Source: Enterobacter sp. 638
GTDB taxonomy: Bacteria > Pseudomonadota > Gammaproteobacteria > Enterobacterales > Enterobacteriaceae
Direction of reading: 5' to 3'
Assembly: GCF_000016325.1 (NCBI RefSeq)
Contig: NC_009436.1
Coordinates: 992,001 to 1,056,000 of the forward strand
DNA: 64,000 bases
The notes under the pieces were generated by a model, which worked only from the letters and a program-made list of their open reading frames with translations, made no database searches and was not told the origin of the DNA. This document shows positions 1 through 13,752 of the stretch, in pieces. Made by a program: the position numbers and the translations under genes. Positions within the stretch are counted from its first letter, which is position 1. Each line of letters starts with the position of its first letter.

Positions 1-843
1 CAGGCGGATATTTTCCGGCACACTGATGCCGTGTGCGCGGGCGCGTTTAAGCAGGTAACCTGTGATGTAGTCGATTTCCGTGTGTCGTAATGCGCGAACG
101 TCCTGCAGCATTGACGAGATGTTCTCAGCCGTACTGTCGATGACCTGCTCGACGTAATAGCGAACGTCTTCTGCCGAGGTATGGATGCCTTCGCGCTCCA
201 TTACGGCGGCGACCTCAGCGCAAAGCGCTGCCACCTCTTCAGGATGTTTTTTAAGCTCACCGTTTGGACAATCCCACAGCGCGGTAAGCGGATTAATCAC
301 GCAACTGACCGCCAGCTTGCGCCACAGTTGCGGGCGGATTGTGTTGTACCAGGCCACATCTGGAAGCACATTCTGCAGAACGTCCGCCAGATAACTGTAA
401 TCGCCATTCTGCTCGCGAGCCGGCCCCATATGCGTCACGCCGCTAGCGACGTGAACAATGATGTTGCCATCGCGCCGCGCCGCGTGGGTGGTAATGGCCA
501 TCAGCAGTGGCTGAGGAATGTTTTTAAGCTCATCAATCGTGCCCATGCCGTTATGCAAGAGCAAAATGGGCGTGGTGTGAGGCAGCGTTGCACTGAGCGC
601 TTTTACCGCGTCCGACACCTGCCACGCTTTTAACGTCACCAGCAGAAGATCGCTTTGTGCCAGAAAGTCGGGATCGTTAGCGATGAGGGACTCGTTGAAA
701 ATACTCCCGTCTTCACCAATCAGATTTACACTGCAATACGGTTGCGGCACACGTAGCCAACCTTGTACCTCATGTCCATGTTTGCACAGCGCGGTAAGCC
801 AAAGTTGTCCCAAGGCCCCGCATCCGAGCACAGTAATTTTCAT
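1..843 (-). CDS. panE: 2-dehydropantoate 2-reductase (partial, C-terminus outside window)
   Basis: Ketopantoate reductase, which makes pantoate from ketopantoate with NADPH in the pantothenate/CoA pathway in the cytosol. Reading from the ATG at 843, the protein begins [15 protein letters not shown], which contains the Rossmann nucleotide-binding glycine motif. Further on is [18 protein letters not shown], the conserved segment with the catalytic lysine. The frame stays open to base 1, giving 281 codons. The E. coli enzyme has about 303 residues, so roughly 20 C-terminal residues lie outside the window. It is divergent from yajQ, as in E. coli. Confidence 0.95.
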   Translation of the reverse strand, partial: MKITVLGCGALGQLWLTALCKHGHEVQGWLRVPQPYCSVNLIGEDGSIFNESLIANDPDFLAQSDLLLVTLKAWQVSDAVKALSATLPHTTPILLLHNGMGTIDELKNIPQPLLMAITTHAARRDGNIIVHVASGVTHMGPAREQNGDYSYLADVLQNVLPDVAWYNTIRPQLWRKLAVSCVINPLTALWDCPNGELKKHPEEVAALCAEVAAVMEREGIHTSAEDVRYYVEQVIDSTAENISSMLQDVRALRHTEIDYITGYLLKRARAHGISVPENIRL

Positions 844-920
844 TGTTCCTCCTCACCTGCAACTGCGCCAGGTGTTACAGCCTAAGTATAGCGTTGTCAG
901 CTAAGCTTCTATTCAGTCAA

Positions 921-978
921 CCCGTTCATACTTCAAGTTGCATGGCCGTTGGCCTTCCTTTAACTCGAATTATTTGGG
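921..978. repeat. ERIC-like remnant
   Basis: The segment CATACTTCAAGTTGCATG followed by a GGCCGTTGGCC palindrome resembles the end of an enterobacterial ERIC element (its complement ends in CTTGAAGTATG). Only one end is recognisable, and it lies in the panE-yajQ spacer. A similar end occurs at 3003-3050 in the same orientation. Confidence 0.45.
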
Positions 979-1035
979 GTAAATGTCTCGTTGCGGGTAT
1001 TATGCAACGCAACAAAAGTGAAGGGAGAAGAAAAG

Positions 1036-1527
1036 ATGCCATCTTTCGATATTGTTTCAGAAGTTGATATCCAGGAAGTGCGTAACGCGGTGGATAACGC
1101 AAGCCGCGAACTCGAGACGCGTTTTGATTTTCGCGGTGTTGAAGCGACTTTTGAGCTGAACGACGCAAATAAGACAATTAAGGTGCTGAGTGAATCTGAT
1201 TTTCAGGTGAATCAGTTACTCGACATCTTACGCGCGAAGCTGTTAAAGCGCGGCATTGAGGGCGCGTCTCTTGATGTACCTGAAGAGTTTGTGCACAGCG
1301 GCAAAACCTGGTTCGTTGAAGCGAAACTGAAGCAGGGTATTGAGAGTGCGATGCAGAAGAAAATCGTTAAACTCATCAAAGACAGCAAGCTGAAGGTGCA
1401 GTCGCAAATTCAGGGTGAAGAGATTCGTGTGACCGGTAAATCCCGTGACGACCTGCAGGGCGCGATGGCGCTGGTGCGTGGTGGCGATTTGGGGCAACCG
1501 TTCCAGTTTAAAAACTTCCGCGATTAA
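1036..1527 (+). CDS. yajQ: YajQ family nucleotide-binding protein
   Basis: Small cytosolic protein of the UPF0234/YajQ family, made of two ferredoxin-like domains. Family members bind nucleotides, and some bind cyclic-di-GMP; the role in enterics is not settled. The start at 1036 ([11 protein letters not shown]) gives 163 residues, the usual length, and has a GGGAGAAG ribosome site just upstream. An in-frame ATG at 991 would add 15 residues unlike the family. The gene ends just before a strong terminator shared with the convergent yajR. Confidence 0.95.
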
Positions 1528-1532
1528 GATGA

Positions 1533-1560
1533 AAATGCCCGGCAAGCCGGGCATTTTTTT
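1533..1560. terminator. Bidirectional terminator yajQ/yajR
   Basis: A perfect GC-rich hairpin (AATGCCCGGC, 2-nt loop, GCCGGGCATT) is followed by seven T on the plus strand and preceded by an A run. It can therefore end both yajQ and the convergent yajR. The yajR stop codon lies at the edge of the T tract. Confidence 0.9.
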
Positions 1561-2920
1561 AGGCCTTTATCGCCTGCTCCACTTCAAAGCGGTTTGTCAC
1601 TTTGCTGTCGATTTTGACATACGCGCTGCGCTCTTCCGGGACAAGCAGCACTTCGCTAATACCCTCTTTTGTCTCCAGTCGCTGTTTCAGCGCGTCACTA
1701 ATATCGACGCCTTCCGGGATCTCGATTCGCAAGCTGCTGACGTAGCGCGGTTCTTTCATGGTGCTGGCAACCAGCAGCCAAGCCATCGCTAACAGCGCAC
1801 CGGCAAGAAATACCGTCTGCGAATCAAAGAAGCCATCGACCCAACCGCCCAGCGAACCGCCAATGGCGACGCCGAGAAACTGGCTGGTGGAGTAAATTCC
1901 CATCGCCGTACCTTTGTAGCCCGCGGGGGACTCTTTACTGATAAGCGAGGGCAACAGGGCTTCCATGAGATTAAAGGCGAGGAAGAAAATCTGCACGCCG
2001 ATGACCAGTTCCCAGAAGTGCGGACCGGAGCCCCACAGCACGATTTCGGCAATCAGGAGCAGCGCGACACACGTCAGGAACACGCGCTTCATGCGACGTT
2101 TCACTTCGGCGTAAATAATGAAAGGCACGACGGAGACGAAAGAGATGAGCATCGTCACCAGATAAACTTTCCAATGTTCAGCAGCGGGGAATCCTGCTGC
2201 CGCCAACTGCCCGGGCAGGGCCACGAACGTCGACATCAGCAGAATGTGCAGACACATAATGCCAAAGTTGAGTTTAAGCAGGCGCGGCTCAACAAGCACT
2301 TTGCTAAAGCAGCCTTTCACCATGCCTGATTCACGGTTCAGCACATGATTTTTGCTGTCCGGCACCACCCAAATCGTTAGCGCGATCCCGATAGTGGCTA
2401 AAACGGCAATCATCCAGAACAGCGCGTTCAGCCCCAGTTTATGGGTAATGACAGGGCCAAGCACCATGGCGATGGCAAAGGTCACGCCAAAACTGACGCC
2501 GATAAAGGCCATCGCTTTGGTACGGTTCTGCTCACGCGTTAAATCGGAAAGCAGTGCCATGACGGCGGCGGCAATAGCCCCGGAGCCTTGCAGCGCACGC
2601 CCAAGAATGATGCCCCAAATGGAGTGCGACAGCGCGGCAATGATGCTGCCGATAACAAAGATAATCAGTCCGCCCACGATCAGCGGCTTACGGCCCACGC
2701 GATCGGAAAGCAGCCCGAATGGAATCTGGAAAATAGCCTGTGCGAGACCGTAAATGCCGATCGCCAGACCAATCAACGCTTCGCTGGCCCCCTGAAGTGC
2801 CATTCCGTAAGTGGTCAGAACCGGCAGGACCATAAACATGCCAAGCATACGCAGCGAGAAAACAGTCCCTAAGCCCCAGGTCGCGCGCAATTCACCTGGC
2901 GTCATTTTATAATCGTTCAT
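1559..2920 (-). CDS. yajR: MFS transporter YajR
   Basis: Inner-membrane major facilitator of the drug:proton antiporter type with about 12 membrane helices. Motif A is visible as GLLSDRVGRKP near residues 70-80. A soluble C-terminal ferredoxin-like YAM domain follows (about residues 388-453, beginning near SSLRIEIPEG), which is the hallmark of YajR. The substrate is unknown. The ATG at 2920 (MNDYKM) matches the E. coli start; an upstream ATG at 2926 adds only two residues. Length 453 aa, as expected. Convergent with yajQ. Confidence 0.93.
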   Translation of the reverse strand: MNDYKMTPGELRATWGLGTVFSLRMLGMFMVLPVLTTYGMALQGASEALIGLAIGIYGLAQAIFQIPFGLLSDRVGRKPLIVGGLIIFVIGSIIAALSHSIWGIILGRALQGSGAIAAAVMALLSDLTREQNRTKAMAFIGVSFGVTFAIAMVLGPVITHKLGLNALFWMIAVLATIGIALTIWVVPDSKNHVLNRESGMVKGCFSKVLVEPRLLKLNFGIMCLHILLMSTFVALPGQLAAAGFPAAEHWKVYLVTMLISFVSVVPFIIYAEVKRRMKRVFLTCVALLLIAEIVLWGSGPHFWELVIGVQIFFLAFNLMEALLPSLISKESPAGYKGTAMGIYSTSQFLGVAIGGSLGGWVDGFFDSQTVFLAGALLAMAWLLVASTMKEPRYVSSLRIEIPEGVDISDALKQRLETKEGISEVLLVPEERSAYVKIDSKVTNRFEVEQAIKA

Positions 2921-3002
2921 TACCACCTCAGTTCAAAAGCAGGCACTAGTGTAGTGTGGGGAAGGGGCGGGGACAACAAAGGGTTATTTAACAAATATTA
3001 CC

Positions 3003-3050
3003 CCCGTCATACTTCAAGCTGCAGGCGCGTTGGCTGCGCGCATTTAGGGA
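3003..3050. repeat. ERIC-like remnant
   Basis: GTCATACTTCAAGCTGCAGG followed by a GCGTTGGCTGCGC segment resembles one end of an ERIC element. It lies in the spacer between yajR and the cyo operon terminator. It appears truncated, as no second end was seen. Confidence 0.5.
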
Positions 3051-3081
3051 ATGCATGCATAATTAATGGATTCGATGAATG

Positions 3082-3108
3082 AAAAAGGGTGCCGAAGCAC
3101 CCTTTTTT
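3082..3108 (-). terminator. cyo operon terminator
   Basis: Hairpin GGGTGC-CGAA-GCACCC is flanked by A and T runs, 16 bp beyond the cyoE stop codon. Read on the minus strand it is followed by a U tract, so it is the likely end of the cyoABCDE transcript. It could also work in the other direction. Confidence 0.88.
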
Positions 3109-3123
3109 GACCTGACCGATGTC

Positions 3124-4011
3124 TTACCAGACGTAAGTCAGCAAGCTATGTGAATCCGGCACCATAAAGTCTACGGACATCATCACGGATAACGAGGTGA
3201 TCGCGACAATTGAGAACACAAACAGTTTGCGAGCCCAGACTTTATCGTCTTCCACTTTGTAACCGCGCAGCGCCATACCGAGCCACCAGACGCTCACCGC
3301 AGCCGCCACGACCAGATATTTGTATCCAGCGTAGCCACCCAGAGAGAGCATCAACGTCGCCACGGCGAAAGCGATGATGTACAGCGTGATGTGGTTCTTG
3401 GCAACAGAGATGCCTTTCACGACCGGCAGAACCGGGATGTTCGCCGCCTGATAATCCTTAAAGCGGAAAATCGCAATGGCGTAAGAGTGCGGCATCTGCC
3501 ACAGGCTAAAGATAGCCAGCAGGATGAGCGCACCACTGTCGAACTCATTCGTGACGGCGCAGTAGCCAATCACAGGCGGCGCAGCGCCGGAGAGAGAACC
3601 AATCAGCGTGCCATAGACGGAGTGACGTTTCATATACAGGCTGTAGACGCCCACATACACCACGAAACCCATCACCCCCAGCCAGCAGGCCAGAGGATTA
3701 GCGCCAAACCACAGCAGCATAAAGCCAGCAATACCCAGCAAGGTGGCGTACACCAGCGAGACGGTAGGGGAAATCAGGCCTTTGACGAGCACCCGATTTT
3801 TGGTCCTTTCCATCTTCCTGTCGATATCCATGTCGATGTAGTTGTTAAATACACAACCGGACGCAACCACCAGTGATACCCCGACCAACGTCGATGCAAA
3901 GAGGGTGTAATCGATGCTGCCCTTAGAGGCCAGCAGGAACCCTCCGATCACGGAGATGAGGTTACCAAAGATGATGCCTGGTTTTGTGACTTGCAGGTAT
4001 TGCTTAAACAT
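3124..4011 (-). CDS. cyoE: Protoheme IX farnesyltransferase (heme O synthase)
   Basis: Integral membrane UbiA-type prenyltransferase that converts heme B to heme O for cytochrome bo3 oxidase. The Asp-rich motif [18 protein letters not shown] near residues 70-88 is present, followed by multiple hydrophobic helices and the second conserved loop ([16 protein letters not shown]). The start at 4011 ([12 protein letters not shown]) gives 295 aa, matching the family. Upstream in-frame codons to 4056 overlap the end of cyoD and are not conserved. Last gene of the operon, 11 bp after cyoD. Confidence 0.97.
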   Translation of the reverse strand: MFKQYLQVTKPGIIFGNLISVIGGFLLASKGSIDYTLFASTLVGVSLVVASGCVFNNYIDMDIDRKMERTKNRVLVKGLISPTVSLVYATLLGIAGFMLLWFGANPLACWLGVMGFVVYVGVYSLYMKRHSVYGTLIGSLSGAAPPVIGYCAVTNEFDSGALILLAIFSLWQMPHSYAIAIFRFKDYQAANIPVLPVVKGISVAKNHITLYIIAFAVATLMLSLGGYAGYKYLVVAAAVSVWWLGMALRGYKVEDDKVWARKLFVFSIVAITSLSVMMSVDFMVPDSHSLLTYVW

Positions 4012-4022
4012 ACTCGCCGCTC

Positions 4023-4348
4023 TTAGTGAACCATCATGTTGTAGTTGAGGTTCCACATAATCCAGATGGAACCGACTACCAGGATAGCGATGATAATCAC
4101 GGTAAAGATAAAGGCCGTGATGTTCCAGCCTTCATCGGATTTGGTGTTCATGTGCAGGAAGCAAACCAGATGCACCAGAATCTGAATCACGGCGGTAACC
4201 AGGACAACGCCCAGAAGTACCGGCTTAGAAGCAGAACCGTTCATCACCATCCAGAACGGAATGACCGTCAGGATGATCGACAGGATAAAACCTGTCATAT
4301 AGGTTTTGACGCTACCGTGGGAAGCGCCATGATCGTTTGAATGACTCA

Positions 4349-4349
<1 letters not shown>
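4023..4349 (-). CDS. cyoD: Cytochrome bo3 ubiquinol oxidase subunit IV
   Basis: Small membrane subunit (108 aa, three predicted helices) that assists assembly of the bo3 oxidase. The sequence begins [18 protein letters not shown] and ends in the conserved [11 protein letters not shown]. The ATG at 4349 overlaps the last base of the cyoC stop codon (TAATG), which indicates translational coupling. The longer upstream frame lies inside cyoC and was rejected. Confidence 0.97.
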
Positions 4350-7908
<3,559 letters not shown>

Positions 7909-8387
7909 TTAACGACCTCAATTCCACGGGGACCTTGGTGGCGTTTAAAGTGTGGGGGCATTTTACGGGAAGGTTACATTACTGTAAACATCATTAGCCC
8001 TGTGTCAGGAAGGTGTTACCGGGTTCTGCCGCACATGTCACATGTGTTGCAAATTATGTCTAATTTTAAGACAAAAGCCGCATGAGACGGGAGTTATAAC
8101 GAATGGAGTCTCAAGGATACCCTAAAAGGGGCAATTGGTATAACCATTGCTGGAAATATACAATTAATTAACAATAAAGCACCAATTGAGAGACAATTAA
8201 AATACGGAAATTTAATCTTTTGGATGCTGAATCGGTTAATGAAAAATGAGCGCTTGTTCAGCTTTGCAGTAATTTCCGGAAACTATCCCGCACAAAACAA
8301 CAAATATTTTTTTCGTCAGACATGGTTATTTCGCCGTTATAATTTCGAGCCGTGATTACAACGGGAAATAACTGTCGGGAGTATTTT
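7909..8387. promoter_or_regulatory. cyoA upstream region with candidate ArcA site
   Basis: This is 479 bp of AT-rich DNA between the ampG stop and cyoA. Apart from the promoter close to cyoA, 8164-8173 reads TGTTAATTAA on the minus strand, which matches the core consensus of ArcA-P boxes. In E. coli, cyo is repressed by ArcA under low oxygen. No ORF is supported in the gap. Confidence 0.5.
7960..7988 (-). promoter_or_regulatory. Probable cyoA promoter
   Basis: On the minus strand a -35 box TTTACA (7988-7983) and a -10 box TAAAAT (7965-7960) are separated by exactly 17 bp, about 50 bp before the cyoA start codon. This was found by reading the sequence; no start site is known here. Confidence 0.65.
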
Positions 8388-9863
8388 TTAGGTCATCTGC
8401 GTTTTACGTAGCGCCAGAAAATCAAGGACACCGCCGGTAACGATTCCTGACACCGCGAGCAGCGCACCTATATCCAGCAAAAGCGCTTCAAACGGCACTT
8501 CGAGCGTCGTCGTTGCACTGATGATAAGCACTATCAGCCACAGGGCGAGTAGCAGGCAACCCGCCATCAATAAACGCAGAGCAAACCGGTAGGCAGAGTG
8601 ATATTCCGTGCGAGGCATAAAATGCTCAGTCTTCTGGGTATATTCCAGAGTCTGCCGACAAACTAATAAAAGAAGTATCCCTGGCACTGCGGCAATGACG
8701 GAGAACAGATAGAACATTGGCCAGCCATGCGCTTCAACAAACCAGCCCGCAATCGGACCCACATAAACGCGGCCCACGGCAGATAGGGCAGAGAGGAGTG
8801 CAAACTGGGTGGCAGAAAAGGATTTATTGCACAGCGTCATGAGAAGCGCCACGAACGCTGCTGTCCCCATCCCGCCGCATAAGTTTTCGAAGAATACCGC
8901 GGTTGCCATACTGATCATGTGTTTGTCAGTTACGGCTAGCAGCCAATAGCCCGCGTTGGAAATGCCCTGCAAAATACCAAAGATGAGCAGCGCGCGGAAC
9001 AGCGTCAGACGCTGCATCAGCACGCCGCCGTAAAGCGCGCCGATAATCGTCGCCAGCAACCCCAGTGATTTATTGACCACACCCACTTCACCCGCATCAA
9101 ATCCGACACCACGAATCAGGAATGTGGTGGTCAGGCTCATGGCAAAGGCGTCACCAAGCTTATAAAGGACGATCAGCAGTAAAATCAGCCAGGCGTTGTT
9201 GCGGCCAAAGAAATCTTTCAGCGGTTCTGCAACGGCTTGCTCTAACGATCGCGGAACAGGAATGACATCGCTGGGTTCAGGCGCAAATATGGTGGCGATA
9301 ATGCAGGGGATTAACAGTACGGCCATCAGCCAGTACATGCCTTGCCAGCCGAGATATCGGTCGGCCAGCCACAGCGCTAATCCGCCGGAGACGAGCATTC
9401 CCAGACGATAGCCCAGGACGCTGATCGCCGCACCGGCACCGCGTTCTTCGGCAGGTAAAACATCCGTTTTCCAGGCGTCAAATACGATATCTTGCGAGGC
9501 TGAACAAAAGGCAATAACGACCGCCAACGCCGCCATCCAGCGCAGCTGCGTGGAAGGCTCAAGGAACCCCATCGCAGCGATGGCCAGCAGCAGCATGACC
9601 TGCGTCATGATTAACCAGCCGCGGCGACGACCCAGAAACGGCGGGGTGTAGCGGTCCATCACTGGCGACCACAAGAACTTAAAGACGTATGCCTGACCGA
9701 CCAGAGAGAAAAAACCGATGGTTTTAAGATCGATATTCTCCACGGTCATCCATGCCTGAAGCGTGCCGGAAGTGAGGGCGAGCGGTAAACCGGAGGCAAA
9801 ACCGAGAATCAGCAGAATGGCTGATTTAGGTTGCTGGAAAATGCGTAAGTAATTATTGGGCAT
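8388..9863 (-). CDS. ampG: Muropeptide (anhydro-muropeptide) permease AmpG
   Basis: Inner-membrane MFS permease that imports GlcNAc-anhydroMurNAc peptides for cell-wall recycling. In enterics that carry an inducible ampC, this import also supplies the inducer signal. The 491 aa protein matches E. coli in length and throughout (FASGLPLALTSGTLQAWM near the start, FDAWKTDVLPAEERGAGAA in the middle). It follows yajG at 46 bp on the same strand and is likely cotranscribed with it. Confidence 0.97.
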   Translation of the reverse strand: MPNNYLRIFQQPKSAILLILGFASGLPLALTSGTLQAWMTVENIDLKTIGFFSLVGQAYVFKFLWSPVMDRYTPPFLGRRRGWLIMTQVMLLLAIAAMGFLEPSTQLRWMAALAVVIAFCSASQDIVFDAWKTDVLPAEERGAGAAISVLGYRLGMLVSGGLALWLADRYLGWQGMYWLMAVLLIPCIIATIFAPEPSDVIPVPRSLEQAVAEPLKDFFGRNNAWLILLLIVLYKLGDAFAMSLTTTFLIRGVGFDAGEVGVVNKSLGLLATIIGALYGGVLMQRLTLFRALLIFGILQGISNAGYWLLAVTDKHMISMATAVFFENLCGGMGTAAFVALLMTLCNKSFSATQFALLSALSAVGRVYVGPIAGWFVEAHGWPMFYLFSVIAAVPGILLLLVCRQTLEYTQKTEHFMPRTEYHSAYRFALRLLMAGCLLLALWLIVLIISATTTLEVPFEALLLDIGALLAVSGIVTGGVLDFLALRKTQMT

Positions 9864-9874
9864 GAGTAGACAGA

Positions 9875-9901
9875 ACTGACCCGACGGAACGCCGGGTCAG
9901 T
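9875..9901 (-). other. Hairpin in the yajG-ampG spacer
   Basis: A 9-bp perfect stem (ACTGACCCG and CGGGTCAGT) with a 9-nt loop sits between the yajG stop and the ampG start. No U tract follows it on the minus strand, so it is not a standard terminator. It may be an attenuator or an RNA stability element. Confidence 0.55.
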
Positions 9902-9909
9902 GTGCAGAA

Positions 9910-10488
9910 TTAACGTGCGTTCTGCTTGATGAAATCGTGAATGCTGGTGTCCTGTGCCATATCGGCGATGGTATCTGTCAGCACGCTATTCACTGCGTTA
10001 GCAATATTCTTGTTGGTGGCCTGGAAAGCGCCTTCAACAGAGTAGCTAGCACGGTAGTTTTTGTTCATTTTGTTGCCGTTCTTCGCGGTGGCGATAATGG
10101 CGATATCGGCCTTCGTGGCGATGTTGTAGCGAACGTTGCCCTGAGAGACATCCGCGTACAGGTTGTTCACGATGATTTGCAGGTCAACGGCACCGCTTGG
10201 GCCAACCATGTAACCGCGAGAGGTCATTTGCTTCTCAAGCACTTCCTGCAGCAGGAAACGCAGGTCACGAGAGGCAGTTAGTGTGACCTGCTGGTTATCG
10301 CGGGTCACTTTCGCCAGCGCTTGATCCTGACGCTGATCGGCACCGTTAATACTTACGGTTACGCCCATCAGGCTAGGGTCTTGCTGCGGCAGGGTAATTT
10401 TTGGGGATACATCAATAGTCGTCGGTGGTGTTGCACAACCAGCCAACATAAAGAGTGCTACCAACGGAAAGAAGAGTTTTTTTAACAT
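9910..10488 (-). CDS. yajG: YajG family lipoprotein
   Basis: Predicted outer-membrane lipoprotein of unknown function, 192 aa. The signal peptide MLKKLFFPLVALFMLAGC ends in the lipobox LAGC with Cys18. The remaining sequence fits the YajG family (a periplasmic domain with conserved NNLYADVSQGNVRYN). It is the first gene of a likely yajG-ampG unit and is divergent from bolA. Confidence 0.92.
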   Translation of the reverse strand: MLKKLFFPLVALFMLAGCATPPTTIDVSPKITLPQQDPSLMGVTVSINGADQRQDQALAKVTRDNQQVTLTASRDLRFLLQEVLEKQMTSRGYMVGPSGAVDLQIIVNNLYADVSQGNVRYNIATKADIAIIATAKNGNKMNKNYRASYSVEGAFQATNKNIANAVNSVLTDTIADMAQDTSIHDFIKQNAR

Positions 10489-10793
10489 TTCAGGTTCTCA
10501 ACGGATCGTAAGCATAGTAAAGAGGAAATTGCCGCCATCATAACATCGCAATCGGCAAGGGGAAGTGGTCAACGCATGTAAATTCATCGCCTTGTCTGAA
10601 ATATGACCACCCTATGTCCTTTCTTATGCTCATTCGAGACAAAACGTATGAGCAACACAGTTAACTTCATCCGTTTGACTGAGAAAATCAGACGAAAGCT
10701 AAATATTTGTTGCCTTGATGTAATGGAAGCGGTAAAAGCGGCTAACATTTAAAGGGATGGGTGACATATCAGCGTTGTCGGAGGAGTAATTTC
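10489..10793. promoter_or_regulatory. Divergent yajG/bolA promoter region
   Basis: This 305 bp spacer holds no ORF. In E. coli the bolA promoter region includes a stationary-phase (RpoS, gearbox-type) promoter. Here a segment GCGGTAAAAGCGGCTAACAT at about 10730-10749 lies in the right place, but no box could be assigned with confidence. Confidence 0.4.
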
Positions 10794-11111
10794 ATGATGA
10801 TACGTGAACAGATCGAAGAAAAACTAAGGACAGCGTTTAATCCCGTGTTTCTCGAAGTCGTCGACGAGAGCTACCGTCATAATGTACCGGCTGGTTCTGA
10901 GAGTCATTTCAAAGTGGTGCTTGTGAGCGATCGCTTCGCTGGCGAACGTTTTCTCAATCGTCACCGTATGATTTACGGGACATTGACGGAAGAGCTTTCC
11001 ACTACCGTGCATGCGCTAGCGCTGCATACCTACACTATTAAGGAGTGGGAAGGGTTGCAGGATACCATATTCGCCTCTCCGCCTTGTCGAGGCGCGGGAA
11101 GCATCGCTTAA
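10794..11111 (+). CDS. bolA: BolA family transcriptional/Fe-S regulator
   Basis: Morphogene protein of the BolA family (class II KH-like fold). It affects cell shape and biofilm and works with monothiol glutaredoxins in iron-sulfur handling. The 105 aa product is nearly identical to E. coli BolA, including the conserved [12 protein letters not shown] and HALALHTYT (conserved His). The start at 10794 has GGAGGAG upstream at good spacing. The in-frame ATG at 10761 adds unrelated residues. Confidence 0.96.
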   Translation: MMIREQIEEKLRTAFNPVFLEVVDESYRHNVPAGSESHFKVVLVSDRFAGERFLNRHRMIYGTLTEELSTTVHALALHTYTIKEWEGLQDTIFASPPCRGAGSIA

Positions 11112-11171
11112 TAAATCCTGGTTGCAACGGCGGGAGTTTTTCCAGTATGTTGCATGCAGAATGATATCAAG

Positions 11172-11196
11172 ACGGCCTGCGGGCCGTTTTGTTTTG
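11172..11196 (+). terminator. bolA terminator
   Basis: Stem ACGGCC, loop TGCG, then GGCCGT is followed by TTTTGTTTTGT, 60 bp after the bolA stop codon. Confidence 0.8.
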
Positions 11197-11283
11197 TCTG
11201 CGTTTTGAGCGTGTGGGGCGGATTTTAGGCCAAAAATAGCCTTAAATTGTGAAAAAAGCCGCAGGAAGATACCCCAACCGTTC

Positions 11284-11312
11284 TCGACTCACCTATGTGA
11301 TGCCGCTATAAT
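11284..11312 (+). promoter_or_regulatory. Probable tig promoter
   Basis: A perfect -10 TATAAT (11307-11312) lies 17 bp after a weak -35 TCGACT (11284-11289), about 130 bp before the tig start codon. A GC-rich discriminator follows. The rest of the 332-bp bolA-tig gap shows only the bolA terminator and an untranslated leader. Confidence 0.65.
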
Positions 11313-11434
11313 GCCGCGTCTTAATGAATGTCTTCGGGATGATTCTGGCGACAGGGAATGTGAATCTGCTAATAGTGAGCATCCCGGGATTGCGAGACAA
11401 ATTCAGAGTTGACCGAGCACCGTGATTTTTTTGA

Positions 11435-12742
<1,308 letters not shown>

Positions 12743-12771
12743 TTCTGCCCAAGCGGTTTAAAGTTTGAACA

Positions 12772-12804
12772 AAAACCCGTTGCCTTCCGGTGACGGGTTT
12801 TTTT
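12772..12804 (+). terminator. tig terminator
   Basis: AAACCCGT and ACGGGTTT pair around a 12-nt loop, followed by seven T, 30 bp past the tig stop. Confidence 0.88.
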
Positions 12805-12876
12805 ATCGCTGTAATAGACCAGGAAGAGTGCTAAAACGCCCTTTCAGTGTTAGCGTAACAGCAAAATATTGTTATG

Positions 12877-12905
12877 CTTGAAATATGGCGCTGCCGTCCC
12901 CATAA
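12877..12905 (+). promoter_or_regulatory. Heat-shock (sigma-32) promoter of clpP
   Basis: A -35 CTTGAAA (12877-12883) and a -10 CCCCATAA (12898-12905) are 14 bp apart, an excellent match to the sigma-32 consensus. clpP is a known heat-shock gene in E. coli. The start codon is about 97 bp downstream. Confidence 0.85.
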
Positions 12906-13001
12906 GTGTGTAATCACGATGAATGAGACTGGCTGATAATCCGTCCATAAGGTTACAATCAGTACAGCAGGTATTTTCCAATTTTTATCCAGGAGACGGA
13001 A

Positions 13002-13625
13002 ATGTCATACAATGGCGAACGAGATAACATTGCACCCCATATGGCTTTGGTGCCAATGGTTATCGAACAGACATCTCGCGGTGAACGTTCTTTTGATATC
13101 TATTCCCGTCTGCTCAAGGAGCGCGTCATTTTTCTGACTGGTCAGGTTGAAGACCACATGGCAAACCTGATCGTGGCGCAGATGCTGTTCCTGGAAGCGG
13201 AAAACCCGGAAAAAGACATTTACCTGTATATTAACTCTCCGGGCGGCGTCATTACTGCTGGGATGTCAATTTATGACACCATGCAGTTTATCAAGCCTGA
13301 TGTCAGCACCATTTGTATGGGGCAGGCGGCATCCATGGGGGCGTTCTTGCTTACGGCAGGCGCAAAAGGTAAGCGTTTCTGTTTGCCTAATTCCCGCGTG
13401 ATGATTCACCAACCGCTGGGCGGATACCAGGGTCAGGCAACCGATATTGAAATTCATGCGCGTGAAATCCTGAAGGTAAAAGGGCGCATGAATGAACTTA
13501 TGGCGCACCACACGGGTCAATCACTTGAGCAGATCGAGCGTGATACCGAGCGCGATCGCTTCCTCTCCGCATCAGAGGCAGTTGAGTACGGCTTAGTCGA
13601 CTCCATTTTGACCCATCGTAATTGA
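13002..13625 (+). CDS. clpP: ATP-dependent Clp protease proteolytic subunit
   Basis: Serine protease that forms the double-heptamer chamber of ClpXP and ClpAP. The 207 aa precursor has the 14-residue propeptide ending in PHM before ALVPMV. The catalytic triad is Ser111 ([10 protein letters not shown]), His136 ([11 protein letters not shown]) and Asp185 (ERDRDR-type region, TERDRFLS). It heads the clpP-clpX unit. Confidence 0.98.
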   Translation: MSYNGERDNIAPHMALVPMVIEQTSRGERSFDIYSRLLKERVIFLTGQVEDHMANLIVAQMLFLEAENPEKDIYLYINSPGGVITAGMSIYDTMQFIKPDVSTICMGQAASMGAFLLTAGAKGKRFCLPNSRVMIHQPLGGYQGQATDIEIHAREILKVKGRMNELMAHHTGQSLEQIERDTERDRFLSASEAVEYGLVDSILTHRN

Positions 13626-13641
13626 TGCCCACGGCGCGAGT

Positions 13642-13669
13642 GTGCCGCTATACTAAGGTAGGGCGGCAC
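13642..13669 (+). other. Hairpin in the clpP-clpX spacer
   Basis: GTGCCGC and GCGGCAC form a 7-bp stem around a 14-nt loop, followed by only TTT. It sits in the 127-bp spacer and could attenuate read-through from clpP into clpX. It is too weak to call a full terminator. Confidence 0.4.
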
Positions 13670-13752
13670 TTTGCTGAACAGCGACTTGCGTCCGAGAATG
13701 GCATTTGCGTCGTCATGTGCGGCACAAAGAACTTAAAAAGAGGTTTGGACTC

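Noticed and set aside
3391..3876. Long open frames on the opposite strand of the cyo genes and other GC-rich genes
   Set aside because: They lie wholly within well-supported genes, lack ribosome sites and have atypical composition.
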